Of a stretch of 64,000 bases of DNA, positions 50,436 to 57,827 are shown piece after piece. The position numbers and the translations under genes were made by a program. Origin of the DNA: Roseicella sp. DB1501 (GTDB lineage Bacteria; Pseudomonadota; Alphaproteobacteria; Acetobacterales; Acetobacteraceae); contig NZ_JABFHG010000016.1 in NCBI RefSeq assembly GCF_013112485.1, positions 1 to 64,000 of the forward strand, in the 5' to 3' direction. Below the pieces are notes generated by a model. That model saw only the letters and a program-made list of their open reading frames with translations, made no database searches and was not told the DNA's origin. Every line of letters starts with the position of its first letter. The first letter of the stretch is position 1.

Positions 50436-50864
50436 TCAGCGCACCCGGTGGCCCTGCTCGTCCACCACCCGCTCGCCATCTTCTTTAATGAAGGCACCGC
50501 GTTGCGGCGGGGTGAGCAGATCGAGCACGGCTTCGGACGGGCGACAGAGCTTCACGCCCCGGTCGGTGACCACGAGGGGTCGGTTAATGAGGATCGGATG
50601 CGCCATCATGGCATCGAGCAGCTGGTCGTCGGTCAGCGACGGATCGCCGAGGCCCAGCGCGTCATACGGCGTGCCCTTTTGCCGCACCACGTCGCGCACC
50701 GAGAGGCCGGCGCGCCGGATCAAGTCGGCCAGTTCCGCGCGGGTCGGCGGATTCTTCAGATACTCGATAATCTGCGGCTCGACGCCGGCATTACGGATCA
50801 GCCCGAGCACGTTGCGCGAGGTGCCGCATTGCGGGTTGTGGTAGATCGTCACGGTCTCGTTCAT
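50436..50864 (-). CDS. arsC: Glutaredoxin-dependent arsenate reductase ArsC
   Basis: A 142-residue protein of the Escherichia coli plasmid R773 type. The active-site Cys lies in IYHNPQCGTSRNVLGLI, and the anion-binding Arg residues in HPILINRPLVVTDRGVKLCRP. It reduces arsenate to arsenite for efflux by ACR3 using glutathione and glutaredoxin. It overlaps the second, unrelated arsenate reductase upstream (ATGA). Confidence 0.94.
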   Translation of the reverse strand: MNETVTIYHNPQCGTSRNVLGLIRNAGVEPQIIEYLKNPPTRAELADLIRRAGLSVRDVVRQKGTPYDALGLGDPSLTDDQLLDAMMAHPILINRPLVVTDRGVKLCRPSEAVLDLLTPPQRGAFIKEDGERVVDEQGHRVR

Positions 50865-51382
50865 TTGGCCTGCTCCTGGCGCGCGGTAGCCGCGTCGCGG
50901 CCAATGGCTTCGACCTCTCGGCGGGTCGCCAGCGTGTCCAAAGCATTCAGGGGCAGGCTGGCAAAGATAGCGATGCGCCGGCCAAGCACGGCGAAGGCAT
51001 CGCGGAAGGCCAGCATGCGCTCTGCTTCATTGCCATCAGCGGCGGCCGGGTCTGGCACGCCCCAATGCGCGGTGATCGGATGGCCCGGCCAGATCGGGCA
51101 GGGTTCATTGGCGGCCTGGTCGCAGACCGTGAACACGAAATCCATCGTCGGCGCGCCTGGCGCGGTGAACTCTTCCCACGACTTGCTGCGCAGGCCTTCG
51201 GTGGGGAAACTCTGCTCGGACAACAGCCGGAGGGCCAGCGGATGCACCGTTCCCTTGGGAAAGCTGCCGGCCGAATAGCCTCGGAAGCGGCCGCTGCCAT
51301 GCTGCTCCATCAGCCGCTCGGCCAGAATGCTGCGCGCCGAGTTGCCGGTGCAGAGAAACAGGACGTTGAAGGTTCGCGTCAT
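50861..51382 (-). CDS. arsC: Low-molecular-weight phosphatase-type arsenate reductase
   Basis: A 173-residue protein with the LMW-PTPase active loop LFLCTGNSARSILAE (Cys15-type motif CxGNSxRS) and the downstream segment VFTVCDQAANEPCPIWPGHPITAHWGVPDPAA common to thioredoxin-type ArsC. It reduces arsenate by a different fold and electron donor from the adjacent Grx-type ArsC. ATG 51382 is taken because upstream codons are not typical. Having both enzymes in tandem broadens the use of cellular reductants. Confidence 0.92.
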   Translation of the reverse strand: MTRTFNVLFLCTGNSARSILAERLMEQHGSGRFRGYSAGSFPKGTVHPLALRLLSEQSFPTEGLRSKSWEEFTAPGAPTMDFVFTVCDQAANEPCPIWPGHPITAHWGVPDPAAADGNEAERMLAFRDAFAVLGRRIAIFASLPLNALDTLATRREVEAIGRDAATARQEQAK

Positions 51383-51395
51383 CGGAGCCGTCTCC

Positions 51396-51758
51396 TCACG
51401 CCGGCCGCTGCGGGGCAGGACAGCAGGCCGCGACCGGCAGCGCCGCATCGAGCAGCGGGCCACATAGCTCAGGCCGGCCCTGGCAACAGTCCTGGACGAG
51501 GAAGGCGAGCATTTCCCGAATGCCGGGGAAGTCCGCCACGTAGATGATCGAGCGGCTGGCGCGCCGCGAGCGGATCAGCCCGGCGCGCGTCAGCTGCGCT
51601 AGGTGGGTGGACATGGTGTTGTGCGGCACGTCGAGCCGACGGGCGATCTCACCCGATTGGAGCCCGTCATCGCCGGCTTCCACGAGCAGGCGGAAGGCGC
51701 GCATGCGCGTCTCCTGCCCCAGGGCGTTCATGGCTTCTACAGCGGCTATTAGGTCCAT
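51396..51758 (-). CDS. arsR: ArsR-family repressor (1), arsenite-sensing
   Basis: A 120-residue winged-helix protein from ATG 51758. HTH: SGEIARRLDVPHNTMSTHLAQLTRAGLI. The C-terminal extension carries Cys pairs (VQDCCQGRPELCG and AACCPAP) that can bind As(III) as in the Acidithiobacillus type. It controls the divergent promoter region with the second ArsR. It is the first gene of the minus-strand ars operon. Confidence 0.93.
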   Translation of the reverse strand: MDLIAAVEAMNALGQETRMRAFRLLVEAGDDGLQSGEIARRLDVPHNTMSTHLAQLTRAGLIRSRRASRSIIYVADFPGIREMLAFLVQDCCQGRPELCGPLLDAALPVAACCPAPQRPA

Positions 51759-51880
51759 ACGTCGATAAATATGGACATAATATCTGGCTGTCAATGCTGA
51801 GAGACTGTTGCGCGAGCTGCTATTTCGAAGATTCTAAAAATAGGGTTGCACGAGCGCGGCAGCTCCCCTAGCTTATTTCC
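51759..51880. promoter_or_regulatory. Divergent ars promoter region
   Basis: The stretch is AT-rich relative to neighbours. TATTTCGAAGATTCTAAAAA (51821-51840) resembles the sequence upstream of the monooxygenase gene at 52230-52250 (TATTTCGATTATCTTAGAA), suggesting a common ArsR operator. GTCGATAAATATGGACATAATATC near 51761-51784 may be a second operator for ArsR1. Confidence 0.6.
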
Positions 51881-52210
51881 ATGGATATCGAACAAGCAGC
51901 CGCGCAGCTCGAAGCGCTCGGCAATCCGACCCGGCTCAAGCTGTATCGAGCCCTGGTGCGCGCCGGCGATCACGGGCTGCCGGTCGGCCGCCTGCAGGAG
52001 CGCTTGAGCATCGCGGCCTCGACGCTGTCGCACCATCTCCACAAGCTGATGACGGTCGGCCTGGTCACGCAGGAGCGTCAGGCCACCACCCTGCTCTGCC
52101 GTGCCAACTACCCGATCATGCGCGACCTGCTCGGCTTCCTGGTCGAGGAGTGCTGCGTGGAAAGCACCTGCAGCACCGCCCTCCCCGATATCCCTGATGC
52201 GGCCGCCTGA
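51881..52210 (+). CDS. arsR: ArsR-family repressor (2), arsenite-sensing
   Basis: A 109-residue winged-helix protein: DIEQAAAQLEALGNPTRLKLYRALVRAG, HTH GRLQERLSIAASTLSHHLHKLMTVGLV, and C-terminal EECCVESTC, the closely spaced Cys set of an As(III) site. It is divergent from ArsR1 and first in the plus-strand arm with the monooxygenase and MFS genes. Two distinct ArsR proteins flanking one promoter region suggest separate control of the two arms. Confidence 0.92.
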   Translation: MDIEQAAAQLEALGNPTRLKLYRALVRAGDHGLPVGRLQERLSIAASTLSHHLHKLMTVGLVTQERQATTLLCRANYPIMRDLLGFLVEECCVESTCSTALPDIPDAAA

Positions 52211-52229
52211 TCGGCCTTTTGGGCTTACA

Positions 52230-52250
52230 TATTTCGATTATCTTAGAACC
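52230..52250 (+). promoter_or_regulatory. Second candidate ArsR2 operator
   Basis: TATTTCGATTATCTTAGAA lies 20 bases upstream of the monooxygenase start and matches the element at 51821-51840. It would give the monooxygenase its own regulated promoter. Confidence 0.55.
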
Positions 52251-52269
52251 ACAGAACAAGGAGAACTCC

Positions 52270-53745
52270 ATGAACGTCGTCACTCCCCTGCAAGAGCTGG
52301 CCGCTACTTCGACGGCCCCTGCCCTCTCCACCGACCGCCGGCCGGCGACCGGCCCGCTGCCGGTCGTCGTCATCGGCGGCGGCCCGGTCGGATTGGCCGC
52401 CGCTGCGGAGCTGCTGGAACGCGGCATCAAGCCGCTGATCTTGGAAGCGGGCACCCAGCCGGCGGCGGCGGTGCGCGCTTGGGGTCATGTCCCGATGTTT
52501 TCCCCCTGGACCTACAACATTGACAAGGCGGCACGCGCGCTGCTGGAACGCCATGGCTGGACGGCGCCGCAGGAGGATGCCTATCCCACCGGCCACCAGC
52601 TGGCCGAGGCCTATCTCGATCCGCTCAGCCGCACCCCGGAAATCGCTGCGCGGCTGCGGCTCGGGGTACGCGTGACCGGCGTGGCGCGCGTCGGCAATGG
52701 CAAGGTGCGCAATGCCGGGCGCGAGGCGCAGCCGTTCGAGGTGCGCTTCCTCGATAGCGCCGGCCGCGAAGGGCGGACCTTCGCCCGCGCCGTCATCGAT
52801 GCGTCAGGCACCTGGACCTCGCCCAATCCGGCCGGAGGCAGCGGCCTGCCGGCGATGGGCGAGCGCGAGGCCGCCGCCGCCGGCCGGCTGCGCTACGGCA
52901 TGCCAGATATCCTCGGCGCACAGCGGGCACAGTATGCCGGCAAGCGCGTGCTGGTCGTCGGCAGCGGCCACTCCGCCGCCGGCACGCTGATCGACCTGGC
53001 GAAGCTGCATGAGGCCGAGCCCGACACACGGGTCATCTGGGCGCTGCGCACCCGCGACCATCTGACGCGCGTGTTTGGCGGTGGCGACCAGGACCAGCTG
53101 GCGGCGCGCGGGGCACTCGGCTCCGCCCTGAAAGGCCTGGTCGAGCGCGGCGTGTTCGAGATCGCCGCGCCGTTCACGGTCGATACCATCGAGCAGGCTG
53201 CGGGCGGTACTCTGCAGATGAGCGGGGAAAGCGGTGACGATTGGCAGACGCTGCAGGCAGATGCGGTGATCGTGGCAACCGGCCTGAAGCCGGACCTCAG
53301 TTTCCTGGCGGAGCTGCGCACCGATCTTGATCCGGTACTCGATTGCCCGAGCGCCTTGGCACCGCTGATCGACCCGAACCTCCATTCCTGCGGCACGGTG
53401 CGGCCGCATGGCGCTATCGAGCTGGCACAGCCGGAGCCGGGCCTGTTCATCATCGGCATGAAGGCTTACGGCCGCGCACCAACCTTCCTGCTGGCAACCG
53501 GCCATGAGCAGGCCCGCTCCGTCGCGGCCTATCTGGCCGGCGACATCGAGGCGGCCAAGCGGGTCGAGCTGAACCTGCCGGAAACCGGCGTGTGCAGCGG
53601 CCCTGGTCCCGTCGCAGACGTGCCGAAAGCTGCCAGTTGCTGCGGTCCGGCACCTGTCGCCGAAGCAACGAAGGCTTCGGGCTGCTGCGGCCCGGCGACG
53701 CCGCAGCCGGCGCCTGTCGCTGCCACGTCCTGCTGCGGCGCGTGA
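52270..53745 (+). CDS. ArsO-like FAD/NAD(P) oxidoreductase with CC-rich tail
   Basis: A 491-residue flavoprotein. FAD Rossmann GxGxxG: VVVIGGGPVGLAAAAELLERG (about residue 35). NADPH motif: KRVLVVGSGHSAAGTLIDL (about residue 226). C-terminal ATG-like segment GLFIIGMKAYGRAPTFLLATG. The tail has three separated CC motifs (ASCCGPAP, SGCCGPAT, TSCCGA) in a Pro/Ala-rich linker, apparently metalloid-binding. Similar genes occur in ars operons as ArsO-like enzymes, but the reaction is not proven. It is followed three bases later by an MFS transporter. Confidence 0.85.
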   Translation: MNVVTPLQELAATSTAPALSTDRRPATGPLPVVVIGGGPVGLAAAAELLERGIKPLILEAGTQPAAAVRAWGHVPMFSPWTYNIDKAARALLERHGWTAPQEDAYPTGHQLAEAYLDPLSRTPEIAARLRLGVRVTGVARVGNGKVRNAGREAQPFEVRFLDSAGREGRTFARAVIDASGTWTSPNPAGGSGLPAMGEREAAAAGRLRYGMPDILGAQRAQYAGKRVLVVGSGHSAAGTLIDLAKLHEAEPDTRVIWALRTRDHLTRVFGGGDQDQLAARGALGSALKGLVERGVFEIAAPFTVDTIEQAAGGTLQMSGESGDDWQTLQADAVIVATGLKPDLSFLAELRTDLDPVLDCPSALAPLIDPNLHSCGTVRPHGAIELAQPEPGLFIIGMKAYGRAPTFLLATGHEQARSVAAYLAGDIEAAKRVELNLPETGVCSGPGPVADVPKAASCCGPAPVAEATKASGCCGPATPQPAPVAATSCCGA

Positions 53746-53748
53746 GAT

Positions 53749-54951
53749 ATGGCGGAGCCTCACAGGCGGACTAGCGTCGTCATCGCCCTCGGGACGGCGC
53801 AGACGCTGGCCTGGGGCTCCACCTATTATCTGCCGGCGGTGCTGGCCCAGCCGATGGCGCGCGAGTTTGGCGTGTCGCCATCGTGGATTTTCGGGGCCTT
53901 CTCAGCGGCGCTAATCGTCTCGGCTTTGTTCGGACCTGCCGCTGGCCGCGCTATCGATGCACGCGGCGGGCGCGGCGTTCTGGCGATCTCCAACCTGGTC
54001 TTCGCTGCCGGGCTTCTCCTGATGGCAACGGCCAGCCAGGTCTGGATGCTGGCTGCCGGCTGGCTGGTGCTCGGCATTGGCATGTCGATGGGCCTCTATG
54101 ACGCCGCCTTTGCGGCGCTGGCCTATCTCTACGGCCGCGAGGCACGCGGGCCGATTACTGGCATCACCTTGATTGCCGGGTTTGCCAGCACGGTCGGCTG
54201 GCCGTTGTCCGCGCTGTTCGAGGCGGAGTTCGGCTGGCGCGGTGCCTGCCTGTTTTGGGCGGCGGTGCAGCTCTGTGTGGCCTTGCCGATCAACCGGTTT
54301 CTGCTTCCTGCCACCCCTGCCCCGGCATCGGCGTCGCCCATAACGAATACGACCGCCGAGGCGACCGCGTCCGGTGGCACGGCACCCCGGCATGCCATGA
54401 TGCTGCTCGCGTTCGTCTTCTCCGCCGCCTGGTTCGTCACCGGCGCGATGGCCGCCCATCTGCCGCACCTGCTGGAAGCATCCGGTGCTACGCCGGCCGC
54501 AGCCATCGCCGCCGCCGCGCTGGTCGGCCCGGCCCAGGTCGTGGCGCGCGTGGCGGAGTTCGGCTTTCTGCGCAAGGCGCACCCGCTGATTTCGGCGCGC
54601 CTAGCCTGTATCGCGCACCCGATTGGGGCCGCCGCGCTCTTCCTGTTCGGTGCGCCAGCTGCGGTGGCCTTCGTCCTACTGCATGGGGCCGGCAACGGCG
54701 TGCTGACCATCGTGAAGGGCACGCTGCCGCTCGCCATCTTCGGCCCGGACGGTTACGGCCTCCGCCAGGGGTTGCTCGGTGCCCCTTCCCGCTTCGTCCA
54801 GGCCTGCGCACCGCTACTCTTCGGGTTGCTGATTGATGTCTATGGGGCAGCGTCCGTCGCAATCTCAGCGGCGTGCTGCCTTCTGGCTTTTGGAGCGCTC
54901 ATGGCGCTGCGACCAGCTTTGTCGGTAGCTTCCGCAAGACTGCCGACATAA
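53749..54951 (+). CDS. MFS transporter of the ars operon (ArsK-like)
   Basis: A 400-residue, 12-helix MFS protein. Visible features are ALGTAQTLAWGSTYYLPAVL (TM1), AGRAIDARGGRGVLAI (loop 2-3 motif) and WLVLGIGMSMGLYDAAFAALAYLYG, with a hydrophilic central loop at about residues 185-210. It resembles the ArsK group that exports trivalent arsenicals and antimonite. It lies directly after the ArsO-like enzyme and may export its product. The specificity is inferred from context only. Confidence 0.85.
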   Translation: MAEPHRRTSVVIALGTAQTLAWGSTYYLPAVLAQPMAREFGVSPSWIFGAFSAALIVSALFGPAAGRAIDARGGRGVLAISNLVFAAGLLLMATASQVWMLAAGWLVLGIGMSMGLYDAAFAALAYLYGREARGPITGITLIAGFASTVGWPLSALFEAEFGWRGACLFWAAVQLCVALPINRFLLPATPAPASASPITNTTAEATASGGTAPRHAMMLLAFVFSAAWFVTGAMAAHLPHLLEASGATPAAAIAAAALVGPAQVVARVAEFGFLRKAHPLISARLACIAHPIGAAALFLFGAPAAVAFVLLHGAGNGVLTIVKGTLPLAIFGPDGYGLRQGLLGAPSRFVQACAPLLFGLLIDVYGAASVAISAACCLLAFGALMALRPALSVASARLPT

Positions 54952-55090
54952 CGGTTGGAGCGCGCTCATGCGGCACGCGGTGCTCAGAGATGTTGGTGGC
55001 GCCGGCAAGGCAAACGATGAACTCAATCAGGTCCCACTAATTTCACCGGACGCCTTCGACCAGCAAAAGCCCGATGAATACTGCGGCACG

Positions 55091-55200
55091 TTGAAACACG
55101 CGCAGCAGATGGTGGCGCATTCCAGCTCCCGCACGACCAAGCTTACGATCGAACAAAGGATGAGGTGACGCTGACAGAGATCGGACGTATTCGCTTGTAA
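55091..55200 (+). pseudogene. Decayed 3' end of an integrase (remnant 2)
   Basis: Encodes AQQMVAHSSSRTTKL, loses one base, then YDRTKDEVTLTEIGRIRL and a stop. It aligns to the last 110 bases of the intact integrase at 45894-46003. Its upstream part is gone. It differs from both the intact gene and remnant 1, so it derives from a third related recombinase. Confidence 0.82.
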
Positions 55201-55228
55201 TCACAACGCATTATTAGCGCCCTGCATT

Positions 55229-55248
55229 CGCCCTGCGCTTGCAGGGCG
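55229..55248. terminator. Hairpin after integrase remnant 2
   Basis: Perfect arms CGCCCTGC and GCAGGGCG with loop GCTT, followed by CCTTTGTG. It uses the same 7-base arms as the hairpin after remnant 1. Confidence 0.5.
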
Positions 55249-55292
55249 CCTTTGTGGAGAAGGTTAGGCAAGGACAGGTGGCCTTCGGCTGG

Positions 55293-57212
55293 CTACGACA
55301 TCGCCGCGCTCCGGCGATTATACCAGAAGCCGACCGCGATCACCGCCAGGGTCAGGATCTGTGCTGTCACACCTTCAGCGGTCGGGTAAATGCCGAGGAA
55401 GGCCAGCCGGGGAAGACCTGTGATGGGCTGCACATCAAGCATGCCGGCCTCTTGCAACGCTGCAATGCCTTTGCCGGCCAGGACGATGGATAGCACCATC
55501 ACCAGTAGCGAGCTCACGGCGAAGAAGCGTCCGATAGGCAGCTGGCGGCTATAACGCAGACCCGCCCAGCCGATAATCCCAAGCAGGACAACGGCGCAGG
55601 CGATGCCGCCGAGTAAGGGCGCGGCACTCTCTGGCCGCCACATCGCGCTATAGAACAGGATCGTTTCAAACACTTCGCGATAAACGACGACGAAAGCCAG
55701 GAGGAACAGGACCCACCCGGAGCGGCGGGAAAGTGCTTCCGAGAGCCGCTCACGAATGTACCGCTGCCAGTTATCGGCCTGGCTCTTGCCATGCATCCAG
55801 ATCCCGACGGAGACCAGCACAAGCGCAGCGAAGAGAGAACCAAAACCTTCGGTCAGCTCGCGGCTCGCGCCGCTGATGGCTATCAAATAGGTCGCGGCAA
55901 ACCAGGTAGCGCCACCTGCCACCAACGCGGCAGCCCACCCGCCATGCACGTAAGGAAGTACCTCCTCACGACCAGCCTTTCGCAGAAAGGCGATCATCGC
56001 CACCACGATCAGCAGTGCTTCCAACCCCTCCCGCAAAAGGATGGTGGCAGCACCGACAAACATGGTGACATTGCTGTCGGTATCTGCGGTTAGCGTGCGC
56101 TCTGTTTCGTCGAGCAGTGCGCTGACCGCCGCCGCCTGGCCTCGGACCACTTCGGTAGACTGGCCGCGGCTGATGCCGGCGCGCAATTCATTCATCGCTG
56201 TTTCGACACGTCCGAGCAGCGCAGAGTCTTTGGCTGCAACCCTTGGCTCGAAGGGCTCAAATCCGTCCAGATACGCTGACAACGCCAGATCGGTCGCCCG
56301 GCGACGTTCGCCCGCGCCGTAGGCCTGAACGGCTTCACTCAAGCGGGTCCGGGCCAGCTCGAGCGATGCCCCCTGGACCGGACTGAGTGCCTCAGGATGC
56401 CGGCGCAAATAGGCCGTGATGGCCGCGGCACGTTCATCACCCAGCTGGGCGACAAGCTGGGCCGGGGTCGTCCCCGCCAGCGCTTCCGGCCTTGGCAACA
56501 CCGCCCGCACCATCGGATCTGAGCGCCACAGGCGCTCTCCTTCCGCGGAAAAGGACGCCGGATAGGCGAGCGTTCCGGTGTGGAACGCCAGAGCCCAGCG
56601 GTCTTCAGGCGATAGCTGAGCGAAGCTTGGCATTGCTGTGCCGTCCAAGCCCTGGGTGATTACCTGATAAAGCGCAAACAGACTGCGCTCCTGGGCCCGG
56701 GATCGATCGGTAAAGGCAATCGGTGGAGGGTCTAGGTTCGCAGCCGCCGGCCCATCGCCAGCACCGCTCAGACCATGGCAGCTGGCACATTGCTCAGCAT
56801 AGAGAGACGCGCCTCGCGGCACGTCTGGAGTTTTTGCCGGAGCGAGGGGTACTGGATAAGCATTCAGCAAATGTGTGGCCAGGCCGCGCGCCAACCTTGC
56901 GACATCTTCAGGCAGGGCTCGGGCCGCAATGGCGGCTTCCAACGCTGTGACATCGGCTATCAGCTGAGCTTGTTGAGGATGAAAGGGCAGTTGGCCGAGG
57001 CGGGTTCGTACGGATCCGGCAAACTCGACCATCTCCTCATACTCGGACTGGCTGATGATGCGCCCGTCCTCGACCGCTCCCGGATAATCCACGGCAATGT
57101 AGTCCAGAAGGCGCCAAGTGGTTTGAATGGCCGCATCGTCTGCCGCTCGCCCCGGCTGGGAGAACACCAAGCCGAGAAGAAGGGACACGACCAGAATGAA
57201 GCGGTACGCCAT
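55293..57212 (-). CDS. Iron permease FTR1 fused to a cytochrome c domain
   Basis: A 639-residue protein with a signal peptide (MAYRFILVVSLLLGLVFSQPGRA), a periplasmic helical domain, a c-type heme site CASCH at residues 142-146 with an axial Met candidate in GTAMPSF, and a C-terminal seven-helix FTR1 domain. FTR1 motifs: ILLREGLEALLIVVAM (about residue 390) and VYREVFETILFYSAM (about residue 515), the two RExxE-like Fe(III)-binding pairs. The heme domain probably oxidises Fe(II) or accepts electrons before uptake, or couples to a respiratory chain. It is read toward the integrase remnant. Confidence 0.92.
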   Translation of the reverse strand: MAYRFILVVSLLLGLVFSQPGRAADDAAIQTTWRLLDYIAVDYPGAVEDGRIISQSEYEEMVEFAGSVRTRLGQLPFHPQQAQLIADVTALEAAIAARALPEDVARLARGLATHLLNAYPVPLAPAKTPDVPRGASLYAEQCASCHGLSGAGDGPAAANLDPPPIAFTDRSRAQERSLFALYQVITQGLDGTAMPSFAQLSPEDRWALAFHTGTLAYPASFSAEGERLWRSDPMVRAVLPRPEALAGTTPAQLVAQLGDERAAAITAYLRRHPEALSPVQGASLELARTRLSEAVQAYGAGERRRATDLALSAYLDGFEPFEPRVAAKDSALLGRVETAMNELRAGISRGQSTEVVRGQAAAVSALLDETERTLTADTDSNVTMFVGAATILLREGLEALLIVVAMIAFLRKAGREEVLPYVHGGWAAALVAGGATWFAATYLIAISGASRELTEGFGSLFAALVLVSVGIWMHGKSQADNWQRYIRERLSEALSRRSGWVLFLLAFVVVYREVFETILFYSAMWRPESAAPLLGGIACAVVLLGIIGWAGLRYSRQLPIGRFFAVSSLLVMVLSIVLAGKGIAALQEAGMLDVQPITGLPRLAFLGIYPTAEGVTAQILTLAVIAVGFWYNRRSAAMS

Positions 57213-57321
57213 TGATTCGCCTGTAGATTTGCGACTGCGAAGCTATCGCAGCGATGAAGTCATGCCCAGGGGAGAGATCTGGTGTTTCGGCGGTGGGCTC
57301 GGACGTACCGTGTAGATGTGC

Positions 57322-57735
57322 CTATGTTCCGGTTGGGGCGAGCGCTTCGATGATCCGGCACTCGGCGACCCGGCCATGCCGGCACTGTCCGATCAGGGAG
57401 TCCAGCTCCCGGCGCAGCGCCTGCAAGTCGGCAATCTTGCGTTCCACTTCCTCCAGATGCTGACGGGCAATCACATCGACGGCTTCGCAGGGCAGGTCCT
57501 GTTGCTCGGCGATATCCAGCAGCGTGCGGATTTGATCCAGCGAAAAGCCAAGGTCGCGGGCGCGCCGGATGAAACTCAAGCGGGCAAGGTGCGCGGCGCC
57601 GTACGCCCGGTAATTGCCGGACGTACGATCAGGAGCGGAGAGCAGCCCCACCCGCTCGTACCAACGGATCGTCTCCACCTTCGTGCCGGTCGCTTTCGCC
57701 AGGACACCAATATTGAAGGTGGTATCTGCTTCCAT
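57322..57735 (-). CDS. MerR-family metal regulator, PbrR/CadR-like
   Basis: A 137-residue protein from ATG 57735. HTH: FNIGVLAKATGTKVETIRWYERVGLL; second helix pair NYRAYGAAHLARLSFIRRARDLGFSLDQIRTLLDI; coiled coil; metal-binding Cys in DLPCEAVDV and C-terminal QCRHGRVAEC. Three Cys of this layout are found in PbrR (Pb) and CadR (Cd) proteins, so it likely senses Pb/Cd/Zn. It activates the divergent P-type ATPase promoter with a perfect operator palindrome. Confidence 0.93.
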   Translation of the reverse strand: MEADTTFNIGVLAKATGTKVETIRWYERVGLLSAPDRTSGNYRAYGAAHLARLSFIRRARDLGFSLDQIRTLLDIAEQQDLPCEAVDVIARQHLEEVERKIADLQALRRELDSLIGQCRHGRVAECRIIEALAPTGT

Positions 57736-57740
57736 CGTCC

Positions 57741-57773
57741 TTGACCCTGTAGTGGCTACAGGGTCCATATAGA
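57741..57773 (+). promoter_or_regulatory. MerR-type operator-promoter of the P-type ATPase
   Basis: Palindrome ACCCTGTAG-TGG-CTACAGGGT (57744-57764) overlaps TTGACC (57741-57746) as -35, and CATATA (57766-57771) as -10, leaving a 19-base spacer. Lengthened spacers between -35 and -10 with a centred dyad are the hallmark of MerR-activated promoters. Confidence 0.85.
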
Positions 57774-57827
57774 GGGTGGCGCGTGGTTCGGGCAATCCGA
57801 GATGCGCTCCAGGATGGGAAAACGACG

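Larger units (their letters stand above)
54952..55292. other. Module boundary after the ars cluster
   Basis: No intact gene. The first part (54968-55090) shows only a short open frame with no recognised product. It leads into the second integrase remnant and a hairpin, ending the ars module before the FTR1 gene. Confidence 0.5.
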
